A stretch of 14,081 bases of DNA. Origin: JBFLVN01 sp040758475 (GTDB lineage: Bacteria > JAGRBM01). Made by a program: the position numbers and the translations under genes. Below are positions 7,170 through 13,698 of the stretch, one piece after another (within the stretch, counting starts at the first letter, position 1; each line of letters begins with the position of its first letter). The stretch lies in NCBI GenBank assembly GCA_040758475.1, contig JBFLVN010000075.1:1-14081 (forward strand), given 5' to 3'. The notes below the pieces were generated by a model. It searched no databases and was not told where the DNA came from. It saw only the letters and a list, made by a program, of their open reading frames with translations.

Positions 7170-7958
7170 TTGAGCCCCTATCCCCACCTCGCCCTCTCGC
7201 GCCCGGCGCCGGGTGTCGCCCTGGTGGCCATCGACCGCCCCGAGGCGAGGAACGCCTTGAACGCGGCCGTGCTCGATTCGCTCGCCCGCGTTTTCCAGGA
7301 TCTCTCTTCCGATCCCGATTGCCGCGCCGTCATTCTCCGCGGAACGGGCGAGAAAGCTTTTTGTGCGGGAGCTGATCTCAAGGAGTGGCAGGCGCGCGAC
7401 GGGATTGCCGCCTACCGGGAGCATTTCGGCGCCGTCGCCAGGGTCGTCGAAGGGATCGGCAAGTGCGCGAAGCCCATCATCGCGGCGGTGGACGGCTTTG
7501 CCCTTGCGGGCGGGTGCGGCCTCGCGGCGGCATGCGACATCACTCTTGCTAGCCGCCGGAGCCAGTTCGGCCTTCCGGAAGTAAAAATCGGACTCCTCCC
7601 CGCCATCGTCATGGCACCGATCTTCCGCGCCGTGGGGTGGAAAAAGGCCGTCGAGCTCGCCCTCCGGGGCCATCGCATCACTGGCGAAGAAGCCGAGCGG
7701 ATCGGCCTCGTCACCCGCTGCGTGGCTGAAGAAAAACTCGAAGAAGAAGCCCTCGCCCTTGCCAAGGAATTTTCAAGTCTCTCCCCCCTCGTCCTCAAGA
7801 TGGGGAAGGAAGCCATCCATCAACTGGGCGACATGGAGTACTTCGCCTCGCTCAAGTACCTGCGCGACCTGATCGCGTCCCTCTCCACGAGCCAGGACGC
7901 CCACGAAGGGGTCGCCTCCTTTTTTGAAAACCGCGAACCCGCCTGGAAGGGAAAGTGA
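7170..7958 (+). CDS. Enoyl-CoA hydratase/isomerase (crotonase) family protein
   Basis: The 262-residue protein has the crotonase fold signatures: IDRPEARNALN near the N-terminus, the acyl-CoA/oxyanion block FCAGADLKEW, and AVDGFALAGGCGLAAACD followed by FGLPEVKIGLLP. Of the two glutamates of classical enoyl-CoA hydratase (rat Glu144 and Glu164), only the second is kept (E137); the first is Gly (G117, in GGCGL). The spacing of 20 residues matches exactly. Single-Glu crotonases include isomerases and hydratases of unusual substrates, so the reaction is open. Given the carboxyltransferase and HMG-CoA lyase nearby, a 3-methylglutaconyl-CoA hydratase-like role is possible but unproven. The start is TTG with a strong AAGGAG. 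The stop codon shares its last base with the ATG of the next gene, so the two are almost certainly one operon. Family is certain, substrate unknown. Confidence 0.87.
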   Translation: MSPYPHLALSRPAPGVALVAIDRPEARNALNAAVLDSLARVFQDLSSDPDCRAVILRGTGEKAFCAGADLKEWQARDGIAAYREHFGAVARVVEGIGKCAKPIIAAVDGFALAGGCGLAAACDITLASRRSQFGLPEVKIGLLPAIVMAPIFRAVGWKKAVELALRGHRITGEEAERIGLVTRCVAEEKLEEEALALAKEFSSLSPLVLKMGKEAIHQLGDMEYFASLKYLRDLIASLSTSQDAHEGVASFFENREPAWKGK

Positions 7959-9544
7959 TGAGCAAGGCCAAGAAACCCACGATCCTCTCCGAGCCCGACG
8001 CGGCCGGAAAGAAAAAGCGCCTTGGCGAGCTATCCGCCGAAGTGGAAGCGGGCGGAGGCGAGAAATCCATCGCCCGCCAGCGGGAGCGCGGAAAGATGCT
8101 CGCCTCCGAGCGGGCGGCCTACCTCTTCGACAAGGGAACATTTCAAGAGATGGACCGCTACATGGGGTCGAGCCGCAAGCTCCCCCGCGCGGGCGTTCTT
8201 ACCGGCTGGGGCAAGATCGAAGGGCGCCCCGCCGTCGTCATCGCCAACTTGAACGACGTGAAGGCGGGCGCGTGGTACCCGGAGACCATCCGGAAAATTC
8301 TAAAAGCCCAGGATTATTCCCGCGAGCAGATGATTCCGGTGATCTTCCTCGTGGATTGTGCCGGGCTTTTCCTTCCCGAGCAGGACCAGTCGTTCCCCGA
8401 CAAGGAACACGCGGGCGGAATCTTCTACCGCATGAGCCAGAACTCGGGGCTCTTCCCGCAAGTCGCGGGCGTCTTCGGCCCCTGCGTGGCCGGAGGGGCC
8501 TACGTGCCGGGCCTCGCCGACTTCGCCCCCATGGTGGCCGGGCGGGCGAGTCTCTTTCTTGGCGGCCCCAAGCTCACCCAAGCCGCCGTCGGGGAGCAGA
8601 TCGGCGAGCAGGAGCTTGGCGGCGCCAAAGTCCACTGCGAAGTCTCCGGTATTGGCGACATGGAAGTGGAGAGCGACCAGGCATGCCTCGATTCGATTCG
8701 CCGGTTTCTCTCTTATCTACCCACGAATTTCCGCGAAGCCCCGCCCGCCCGTGCTTCCGAAGACCCGCCGGAAAGATCCACGCCCGAGATCGAAAACGCC
8801 GTGGCGACGGACCGCCGCAAGGTCTACGACATGCACAAGGTGATCGGCCCGCTCGTGGACAAGGGGAGCTTCTTCGAGCTCCGGCCCCGGTTCGGCCGGC
8901 AGCTCCTCACGGGTTTCGCGCTTTTGGGCGGAAAACCCGTGGGCATCGTGGCCAACCAGCCCCATTTCATGGGCGGCATTCTCGATACGGCCGCCTCGGA
9001 TAAGGGCGCCTGGTTCATTTCTCTTTGCGATTCCTTCAACGTCCCGCTCCTCTTCCTCATGGACGTTCCGGGCTTCCTCGTGGGTTCCAAGGCCGAGCAC
9101 CGGGGGATCATCCACTCGGGGGCGCGCATGATCCAGAACCTCTCGCGGGCCTCCGTCCCCAAGTTCACCGTGGTCGTCCGCAAGGCTTATGGCGCCGGGT
9201 ACTACGCCATGTGCGGCGCCTCGTTCGGGCCCGAACGCATCTTCGCCCTCCCCACCGCCGAAGTGGGCGTCATGAGCCCCGCCCAGGTGGGAAGCGTGGT
9301 CTACGGCGAAAAGCTCGAAGCCGCCCAGGGCGATGAAAAGAAGAAGCTCGAAGACGAAATGAACGCCGTCATGGCCCACCACGAGGAAACCCTCTCCGTC
9401 GAAACGGCGGCGAGCCGCGGGTGGATCGACGAGATCATCTCCCCCGAAAACCTGCGCGCGCGCCTGTGCGCGGAGATGTCCCTCTCCGCCCGCAAGGGAT
9501 TAAAAACCCCGCCGCCCGGCAAACGCCCCGTCGAGCCCGTGTAA
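7958..9544 (+). CDS. Acyl-CoA carboxylase, carboxyltransferase (beta) subunit
   Basis: This 528-residue protein carries both crotonase-like halves of a biotin-dependent carboxyltransferase, which moves CO2 from carboxybiotin to an acyl-CoA. The N-terminal half has ARQRERGKML, GWGKIEGRPAVVIAN, FLVDCAGLFLPEQ (about 130-143), SFPDKEHAGGIFY, GPCVAGGAYVPG and LFLGGPKLTQAAVGE. The C-terminal half has FGRQLLTGFALLGGKPVGIVAN, LLFLMDVPGFLVGSKAE, RGIIHSGARMI and RKAYGAGYYAMCG. The LPxQ..FPD..H..xIFY block and GGAYVP resemble methylcrotonyl- or geranyl-CoA carboxylase beta more than propionyl-CoA carboxylase beta, which has DSGGARIQEG there. Substrate cannot be fixed from this. ATG 7958 overlaps the upstream TGA by one base, and GGAAGG (7945-7950) is a good ribosome binding site; the GTG one codon earlier is an alternative. 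No biotin carboxylase or biotin carrier gene lies in the window. Confidence 0.88.
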   Translation: MSKAKKPTILSEPDAAGKKKRLGELSAEVEAGGGEKSIARQRERGKMLASERAAYLFDKGTFQEMDRYMGSSRKLPRAGVLTGWGKIEGRPAVVIANLNDVKAGAWYPETIRKILKAQDYSREQMIPVIFLVDCAGLFLPEQDQSFPDKEHAGGIFYRMSQNSGLFPQVAGVFGPCVAGGAYVPGLADFAPMVAGRASLFLGGPKLTQAAVGEQIGEQELGGAKVHCEVSGIGDMEVESDQACLDSIRRFLSYLPTNFREAPPARASEDPPERSTPEIENAVATDRRKVYDMHKVIGPLVDKGSFFELRPRFGRQLLTGFALLGGKPVGIVANQPHFMGGILDTAASDKGAWFISLCDSFNVPLLFLMDVPGFLVGSKAEHRGIIHSGARMIQNLSRASVPKFTVVVRKAYGAGYYAMCGASFGPERIFALPTAEVGVMSPAQVGSVVYGEKLEAAQGDEKKKLEDEMNAVMAHHEETLSVETAASRGWIDEIISPENLRARLCAEMSLSARKGLKTPPPGKRPVEPV

Positions 9545-9616
9545 GTATTCTTTTGATACTTCAACTCGTGCGTTCCGCTACCGCGCCGCGCGGGGCGCCG
9601 CTACAATGGGGCTCTT

Positions 9617-9624
9617 AGGAAGGG
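9617..9624 (+). promoter_or_regulatory. Ribosome binding site fixing the mutase start at ATG 9633
   Basis: AGGAAGGG ends eight bases before ATG 9633. It lies downstream of the earlier in-frame ATG at 9606, which would place the ribosome binding site inside the gene, so 9633 is the preferred start. A TACAAT at 9602-9607 resembles a -10 element but has no good -35 partner at 16-18 bases. Confidence 0.6.
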
Positions 9625-9632
9625 CTTTCCCC

Positions 9633-11321
9633 ATGAGCCTCTACTCCCGCGAAGAACTAAAGAAAATCATCGATTCCAAGGAACACTGGACCGCCGAGGA
9701 TCTGGCGAAAACCCTCGCCAGGATGCCCGAGCGCCAGTCGCGCTTTACGACCATCTCGGACGTGGAAATTGACCGCGTCTATTCCCCAGCCGACCTGGAA
9801 GGCTTCGATTACGAAAAGGATTTGGGCTGGCCTGGAAAATTCCCCTATACCCGCGGCGTCCATCCGACGGGTTATCGCGGCAAGCCTTGGACCATCCGCC
9901 TCTTTTCGGGGTTCGGCACGCCCGAACAGACCAACAAGCGCTACCGGCACCTTCTCTCCCAAGGACAGGACGGCCTCTCCGTCGCCTTCCATCTCCCCAA
10001 TTTGATGGGCCGGGATTCGGACGATCCCCGGAGCCGGGGCGAAGTAGGAAGATGCGGTGTCGCCATGGACACGCTCCGGGACATGGAGACCCTCTTCGAC
10101 GGGATCACCCTCGAAAAGATCACGACCAGCATGACGACGAACGCCCCCGCCGCCATCATGCTTTCGATGTACCTGGCTGTCGCGGAGAAGCAGGGCGGCG
10201 ATTGGAAAAAACTGGGTGGCACGACGCAAAACGACATTCTGAAGGAATACATCGCCCAGAAGACCTGGATCTTCCCCCCGCGCCCGAGCATGCGGATTTT
10301 CACGGACTTCGTGACCTTCTGCACCGAAGCCGTGCCCAAATGGAATACGATTTCCATCTCGGGCTACCACATCCGCGAGGCGGGCTCCACGGCGGCCCAG
10401 GAACTCGCCTTCACCCTCTACGATGGCCTCGAGTACGTGAAGTACTGCGTGCAAGCGGGGCTCAGCGTCGATCAAGTGGCCCCGCGCTTTTCCTTCTTCT
10501 TCAACGCCCACAGCGATTTCTTCGAGGAGATCGCCAAGTACCGGGCCGCAAGGCGCATGTGGGCAAGGCTCGTAACCGAGCGCTTCCAGCCCAAGGACGA
10601 GCGTTCCCGAATCCTCCGCTTCCACACCCAGACGGCCGGCTGCTCGCTCACGGCCCAGCAGCCTTTGAACAATATCGTCCGCACGGCCATCCAGGCCCTC
10701 TCGGGCGTTTTGGGCGGCACCCAGTCCATGCACACGAACTCCATGGACGAAACCCTCGCCCTCCCCTCGGATGAAGCCGTGATGGTCGCCCTGCGTACCC
10801 AGCAGATCATTCAGGAGGAAACGGGCGTGACGAACACGGTCGATCCCCTGGGGGGAAGTTTCTTCATCGAATCCCTCACGAACGAACTCGAAGAAGAGGC
10901 CATGGATTACGTCCGGCGTTTGGATGAGCTTGGCGGAATGATCCCGGCCATCGAGAAGGGGTTCCCCCAGCAGGAGATCCACAAGGCCGCTCTCCACTAC
11001 CACCGCCAGTGCGAGCAGAACGAAAAAATCATGGTGGGCGTGAACAAGTACGTGCAGGAAGAGACCCAGAAAATCCCCCTCCTTGAAATCACGGACAAGG
11101 ACGAAAAGGCCCACGTCGAGCATCTTAGGAAAGTGAAGACGAGCCGCGACGCCGCCCGGCACAAGAAGGCCCTCGACGACCTCTCCACCGCCGCGAAGCG
11201 CACCGACAAGAATTTGATGCCCCCCATCCTGGATGCCGTACGGGCTTATGCGAGCGTGGGCGAAATCTGCGACACGCTAAGGGGCGTTTTTGGGGAATAC
11301 CGCGACCCGGGGATGTACTAG
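9633..11321 (+). CDS. B12-dependent acyl-CoA mutase, large (catalytic) subunit, isobutyryl-CoA-mutase-like
   Basis: The 562-residue protein matches the catalytic barrel of methylmalonyl-CoA mutase family enzymes: YTRGVHPTGYRGKPWTIR, GEVGRCGVAMDT, GTTQNDILKEY, SISGYHIREAGSTAAQE and a C-terminus without a B12-binding domain. Position by position, at a constant offset of +2 from the Propionibacterium shermanii enzyme, Tyr243 and His244 are kept (Y245, H246), but the substrate-carboxylate pair Tyr89 and Arg207 is replaced by F91 and Q209. Phe/Gln is the isobutyryl-CoA mutase pair, so methylmalonyl-CoA is an unlikely substrate. Ala at the position of the 2-hydroxyisobutyryl-CoA mutase Asp argues against that enzyme. 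The loop 116-131 also differs from usual members (His120, Asn123, Arg127). A separate cobalamin-binding subunit is needed and is not in the window. The gene lies 88 bases after the carboxyltransferase gene on the same strand and ends in a 4-base convergent overlap with the lyase gene. Confidence 0.88.
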   Translation: MSLYSREELKKIIDSKEHWTAEDLAKTLARMPERQSRFTTISDVEIDRVYSPADLEGFDYEKDLGWPGKFPYTRGVHPTGYRGKPWTIRLFSGFGTPEQTNKRYRHLLSQGQDGLSVAFHLPNLMGRDSDDPRSRGEVGRCGVAMDTLRDMETLFDGITLEKITTSMTTNAPAAIMLSMYLAVAEKQGGDWKKLGGTTQNDILKEYIAQKTWIFPPRPSMRIFTDFVTFCTEAVPKWNTISISGYHIREAGSTAAQELAFTLYDGLEYVKYCVQAGLSVDQVAPRFSFFFNAHSDFFEEIAKYRAARRMWARLVTERFQPKDERSRILRFHTQTAGCSLTAQQPLNNIVRTAIQALSGVLGGTQSMHTNSMDETLALPSDEAVMVALRTQQIIQEETGVTNTVDPLGGSFFIESLTNELEEEAMDYVRRLDELGGMIPAIEKGFPQQEIHKAALHYHRQCEQNEKIMVGVNKYVQEETQKIPLLEITDKDEKAHVEHLRKVKTSRDAARHKKALDDLSTAAKRTDKNLMPPILDAVRAYASVGEICDTLRGVFGEYRDPGMY

Positions 11322-12253
11322 GCCGCTTTGCCTTTGTGATTGACCGCGCCGGATTCTAAAACCTGGCTCGTCGTCGGAAGCTTTAATTCGTCGCGCACAT
11401 ACTTTCCGCAGGCGATTAATTTATCCAGATTGATTCCCGTCTCAATCCCCATTTCGTGGAGCATGTGTACGAGGTCTTCGCTCGCGATGTTGCCCCGGGC
11501 CCCTTTGGCGTACGGGCACCCGCCGATCCCTCCCACCGAGCCGTCCATTCGGGTGATTCCGCATTCCAAAGCCGCGAGCACGCAGGCGAGGCCCATCCCC
11601 CGGGAGTCGTGGATGTGGAGGGAGAGCTTTTCGGCCGGGACTTCACGGACGGCCGCTTCGCAAATCTCCCGCGTAAGCCTCGGGTTGGATGTGCCCGTCG
11701 TATCCGCGAGCGAGACGCCGTCCACTCCCGTTTCGAGAAGTTTCCTCGCCGTCTCCACGACCTTCGAGACCGGAATGTCCCCTTCATAGGGACAGCCGAA
11801 GGCCATGGAGACCGATGCCCCCACGACAATCCCGTGGCGGCGGGCCTCGGCGGCGATGTCTTTTAGTTCCGCGATCGTCTCGGCCACGGTGCGGTTTACG
11901 TTTTTCTTCTGGAAGGTTTCGCTCGCGGAAGCAGGCACGCCCACCCGCCCCGGCCGGATTTCTTTCGGAAGGGCAAGGGCCCGTTCGAGCGCTTTTCCGT
12001 TGGGCACCACGGCCGAATAGGTGACGCCCGCGGGCGCCGGGCCCAAAGCCTTTAAAAGCTCTTCCGCGTCCGCCATCTGGGGAACCCACTGGGGGGAGAC
12101 GAAACTCGTGACACTAAGCGAGCGGACCCCCGATTCGGCGATCATCCGGATGAGGCGGGCTTTTTTCTCCGTCGGGACGAATTCCTTGACGTCCTGGAGG
12201 CCGTCGCGCGGCGCCTGTTCCGTAATGAAGACTTGTTTCGGAAGCTGTTTCAT
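11318..12253 (-). CDS. Hydroxymethylglutaryl-CoA lyase
   Basis: The lyase cleaves HMG-CoA to acetyl-CoA and acetoacetate, the last step of leucine breakdown. The 311-residue protein starts at the family N-terminus (PRDGLQ with R16 and D17, equivalent to human Arg41 and Asp42). It has TSFVSPQWVPQM, the GCPYEG block, metal-ligand histidines H213 and H215 in HIHDSRG, and the lyase signature GGIGGCPYAKGARGN with C246; the His-to-Cys spacing of 33 equals that of human His233 to Cys266. I chose ATG 12253. ATG 12265 lies inside a good -10 element, and neither start has a Shine-Dalgarno. The TAG stop shares CTAG with the mutase stop on the other strand. The gene is transcribed toward the acyl-CoA genes and is probably functionally linked to them. 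Related aldolase-type lyases acting on other 3-hydroxy-3-methyl acyl-CoAs cannot be excluded. Confidence 0.9.
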   Translation of the reverse strand: MKQLPKQVFITEQAPRDGLQDVKEFVPTEKKARLIRMIAESGVRSLSVTSFVSPQWVPQMADAEELLKALGPAPAGVTYSAVVPNGKALERALALPKEIRPGRVGVPASASETFQKKNVNRTVAETIAELKDIAAEARRHGIVVGASVSMAFGCPYEGDIPVSKVVETARKLLETGVDGVSLADTTGTSNPRLTREICEAAVREVPAEKLSLHIHDSRGMGLACVLAALECGITRMDGSVGGIGGCPYAKGARGNIASEDLVHMLHEMGIETGINLDKLIACGKYVRDELKLPTTSQVLESGAVNHKGKAA

Positions 12254-12263
12254 TGGGCAAAAC

Positions 12264-12292
12264 ATTTTACTTGCGTGCCGCCAGTGCCGCAA
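12264..12292 (-). promoter_or_regulatory. Probable promoter of the HMG-CoA lyase gene (near-leaderless transcript)
   Basis: On the minus strand TTGCGG (12292-12287) and TAAAAT (12269-12264) are separated by 17 bases, a good sigma-70 match. The -10 ends only 10 bases before ATG 12253, so transcription would start within a few bases of the start codon. This agrees with the lack of a ribosome binding site. Confidence 0.5.
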
Positions 12293-12392
12293 CTTGGGAT
12301 GTGCCCCGCATCCTTGCCACCCGCTTGGGCCCTGTAGTAATTGCGCTGGAGGGGAAGGGAAAACGGAGCAGCGCGGCGAGAGGGACGCGCCC

Positions 12393-12791
12393 ATGGGGAC
12401 AAAGATCGCCTACATCGTGGACCGGCGCGTCACCGACCGCCGGGACGTCCGCCTCCCCGTCGAGCTGCGCAAGGCGGGCTCGCAAGAAGACTTCCTCCTC
12501 GAATACGCCCACAACATCTCCCACACCGGCATCTTCCTGGCGACGCGGATGCCGCTCGAACCTGGAACGCTCCTCGAACTCGTCTTCCGCGTCCCCCCCG
12601 AACACGCCAAGGAATTCAACGGCGCCAAGACCATCCGCATCGAAGGCCGCGTCATCTGGGCCAACCGCATCAAGGAAGGAAACGGCTGCCCCAACCCCGG
12701 CATGGGCGTCCGCTTCGAGAAGATCGACGAAAACACCCTCCACCTTCTCGAACAAATCGTCCACCGCGTGGCGGTCATGCCGGAGGAGTAG
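12393..12791 (+). CDS. Small single-domain PilZ protein (probable c-di-GMP receptor)
   Basis: PilZ domains bind cyclic di-GMP and act on motility, surface polysaccharide or secretion machinery. The 132-residue protein has both binding motifs: RxxxR at R16-R20 (RRDVR) and NxSxxG at N41-G46 (NISHTG). Alternating hydrophobic strands follow, with the late blocks RIEGRVIWAN and PGMGVRFEKI typical of the barrel. Its size and N-terminal RRxxxR placement resemble the stand-alone PilZ proteins common in myxobacteria and relatives. The start at ATG 12393 is supported by AGAGGG (12379-12384) at 8 bases; the open frame extending back to 12021 lies antisense to the lyase gene and is not coding. The gene is divergent from the lyase gene across 139 bases. 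No partner gene is in the window, so the output it controls is unknown. Confidence 0.85.
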   Translation: MGTKIAYIVDRRVTDRRDVRLPVELRKAGSQEDFLLEYAHNISHTGIFLATRMPLEPGTLLELVFRVPPEHAKEFNGAKTIRIEGRVIWANRIKEGNGCPNPGMGVRFEKIDENTLHLLEQIVHRVAVMPEE

Positions 12792-12845
12792 GGTTTTCTG
12801 GTAGATCGCAAGCCGGTCAAATCAATTGCAGGACTAGATTTTTCC

Positions 12846-12875
12846 TTTAAAACACCATCAATCGATAATTATATT
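12846..12875 (+). promoter_or_regulatory. Possible promoter of the lipoprotein gene
   Basis: TTTAAA (12846-12851) and TATATT (12870-12875) are 18 bases apart in a stretch of only about 25% GC (12841-12900, counted). TATAGT at 12894-12899 is an alternative -10 closer to the gene, with a poor -35. Which one is used cannot be told from sequence. Confidence 0.35.
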
Positions 12876-12926
12876 GAAGACTTTTATTTGTTCTATAGTG
12901 ATTGTCGGCCGGGGTGAGGCGGAAAA

Positions 12927-13550
12927 ATGCGCAGGCTCTTAATCATATTCCTTTTGCTCGGTGCCCAGGGGTGCCGGTACTGGGCGCGAGGTACTGGTTA
13001 CCCCGATCTCTCGGCCTGGCCGCCCGAAAAAAGCACCAAGGGCCCCTCCCTCCAAATTAAGGCTACGCTGCTTGAATGCTCCCAAAATGGGAAGCCATGC
13101 GCGTACGATGGTTTCCGGGCGAGTGCTATCGAAGATGATTACCGGAACCGGGCGAAAATCCATTATCTGGAGTCCCATTTGTTTTCCGAAATCTATACGA
13201 GCAGCGAAGAACGAAAGACAAATTTTACTGCGGATATCCGCTATCGGAGTACCCAAGAATACAGCACTCCCTTGAGCCTGCTCTCCTTCTCAACCCTTCT
13301 ATTGGTTCCAAATTGGATGAAGGAAACGGGCGAAGCCAAGACCATCTTTCTTGACTCGAACGGGAGGGAATTACTGGTAATCGAGAAAAAGTTGACTGGA
13401 AAGATGTGGTTCAATTTTTTTCTTTTATTTTCAGGTCCCTTTAGTAAATACGATCTCCAGGACGATGCGGTTCAGCTCGACCTGGATCGCGCTACGATCC
13501 TGGAAGCCAGACGTCAGGGGCTTTTTCAAGAGACGCCCCCGGTGCCTTGA
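12927..13550 (+). CDS. Unrecognised small lipoprotein
   Basis: I do not recognise a family. The 207-residue product starts with a short lipoprotein signal: two Arg, a hydrophobic core (LLIIFLLLG) and a lipobox-like AQGC with the acceptor Cys at residue 16. The residue after Cys is Arg rather than Asp, so export to the outer membrane is plausible if the organism sorts as E. coli does. The mature part has two further hydrophobic patches (residues 116-130 around SLLSFSTLLLVP, and 160-169 around MWFNFFLLFS) separated by a beta-like segment with DSNGRELLVIEKK. GAGG (12916-12919) lies 7 bases before ATG 12927. The gene is clearly poorer in GC than its neighbours (sampled lines 33-45%) and uses A/T-ending codons more often, which suggests a different history or weak codon selection. 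It probably depends on Lnt for maturation, like other lipoproteins. Confidence 0.75.
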   Translation: MRRLLIIFLLLGAQGCRYWARGTGYPDLSAWPPEKSTKGPSLQIKATLLECSQNGKPCAYDGFRASAIEDDYRNRAKIHYLESHLFSEIYTSSEERKTNFTADIRYRSTQEYSTPLSLLSFSTLLLVPNWMKETGEAKTIFLDSNGRELLVIEKKLTGKMWFNFFLLFSGPFSKYDLQDDAVQLDLDRATILEARRQGLFQETPPVP

Positions 13551-13675
13551 ACGCGCTTATGTCCTGACAGGCGCTTTCCCCTCTGCTCGGTCCTCCGGCA
13601 CGTCTCGGACTCCCTTCTCTCGCTTCGCAGGCGATGTTTCTCAGCAGAGCGGATATGGGGTTGTCCACGCCTCAA

Positions 13676-13685
13676 ATTTTAAAAT
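13676..13685. repeat. AT-only palindrome upstream of the last promoter (possible UP element)
   Basis: ATTTTAAAAT is a perfect 10-base palindrome. Relative to a transcription start near 13735 it covers about -59 to -50, the usual place of a distal UP element for RNA polymerase alpha subunits. It could equally be a small operator. Confidence 0.3.
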
Positions 13686-13698
13686 CAGACGATTTCTC

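Noticed and set aside
4923..7673. A 916-codon open frame on the minus strand, antisense to dnaK, dnaJ and the crotonase gene
   Set aside because: It has no family resemblance and is a by-product of GC-rich codon use: the sense genes almost never use TTA, CTA or TCA, so the opposite frame lacks stops. Long frames antisense to dnaK are a well-known artefact.
9583..9598. GC-rich hairpin (GCGCC / GGCGC) between the carboxyltransferase and mutase genes
   Set aside because: As a terminator it lacks a following T-run; five-base GC stems are common in this composition.
9657..11162. A 501-codon minus-strand open frame antisense to the mutase gene
   Set aside because: The sense strand is a clear mutase; the antisense product shows no recognisable motifs.
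12021..12392. N-terminal extension of the PilZ reading frame
   Set aside because: It runs antisense to the HMG-CoA lyase start and has no PilZ-like sequence; ATG 12393 has a proper ribosome binding site.
13121..13128. GAGTGCTA, one half of a CIRCE element
   Set aside because: It lies inside the lipoprotein gene and has no TAGCACTC partner nine bases upstream; chance match.
13581..13649. CTCTGCT and AGCAGAG inverted repeat (7 bases, 55-base spacer) in the last intergenic region
   Set aside because: Short arms with a long spacer, no T-run and no link to a promoter; expected by chance in this length.
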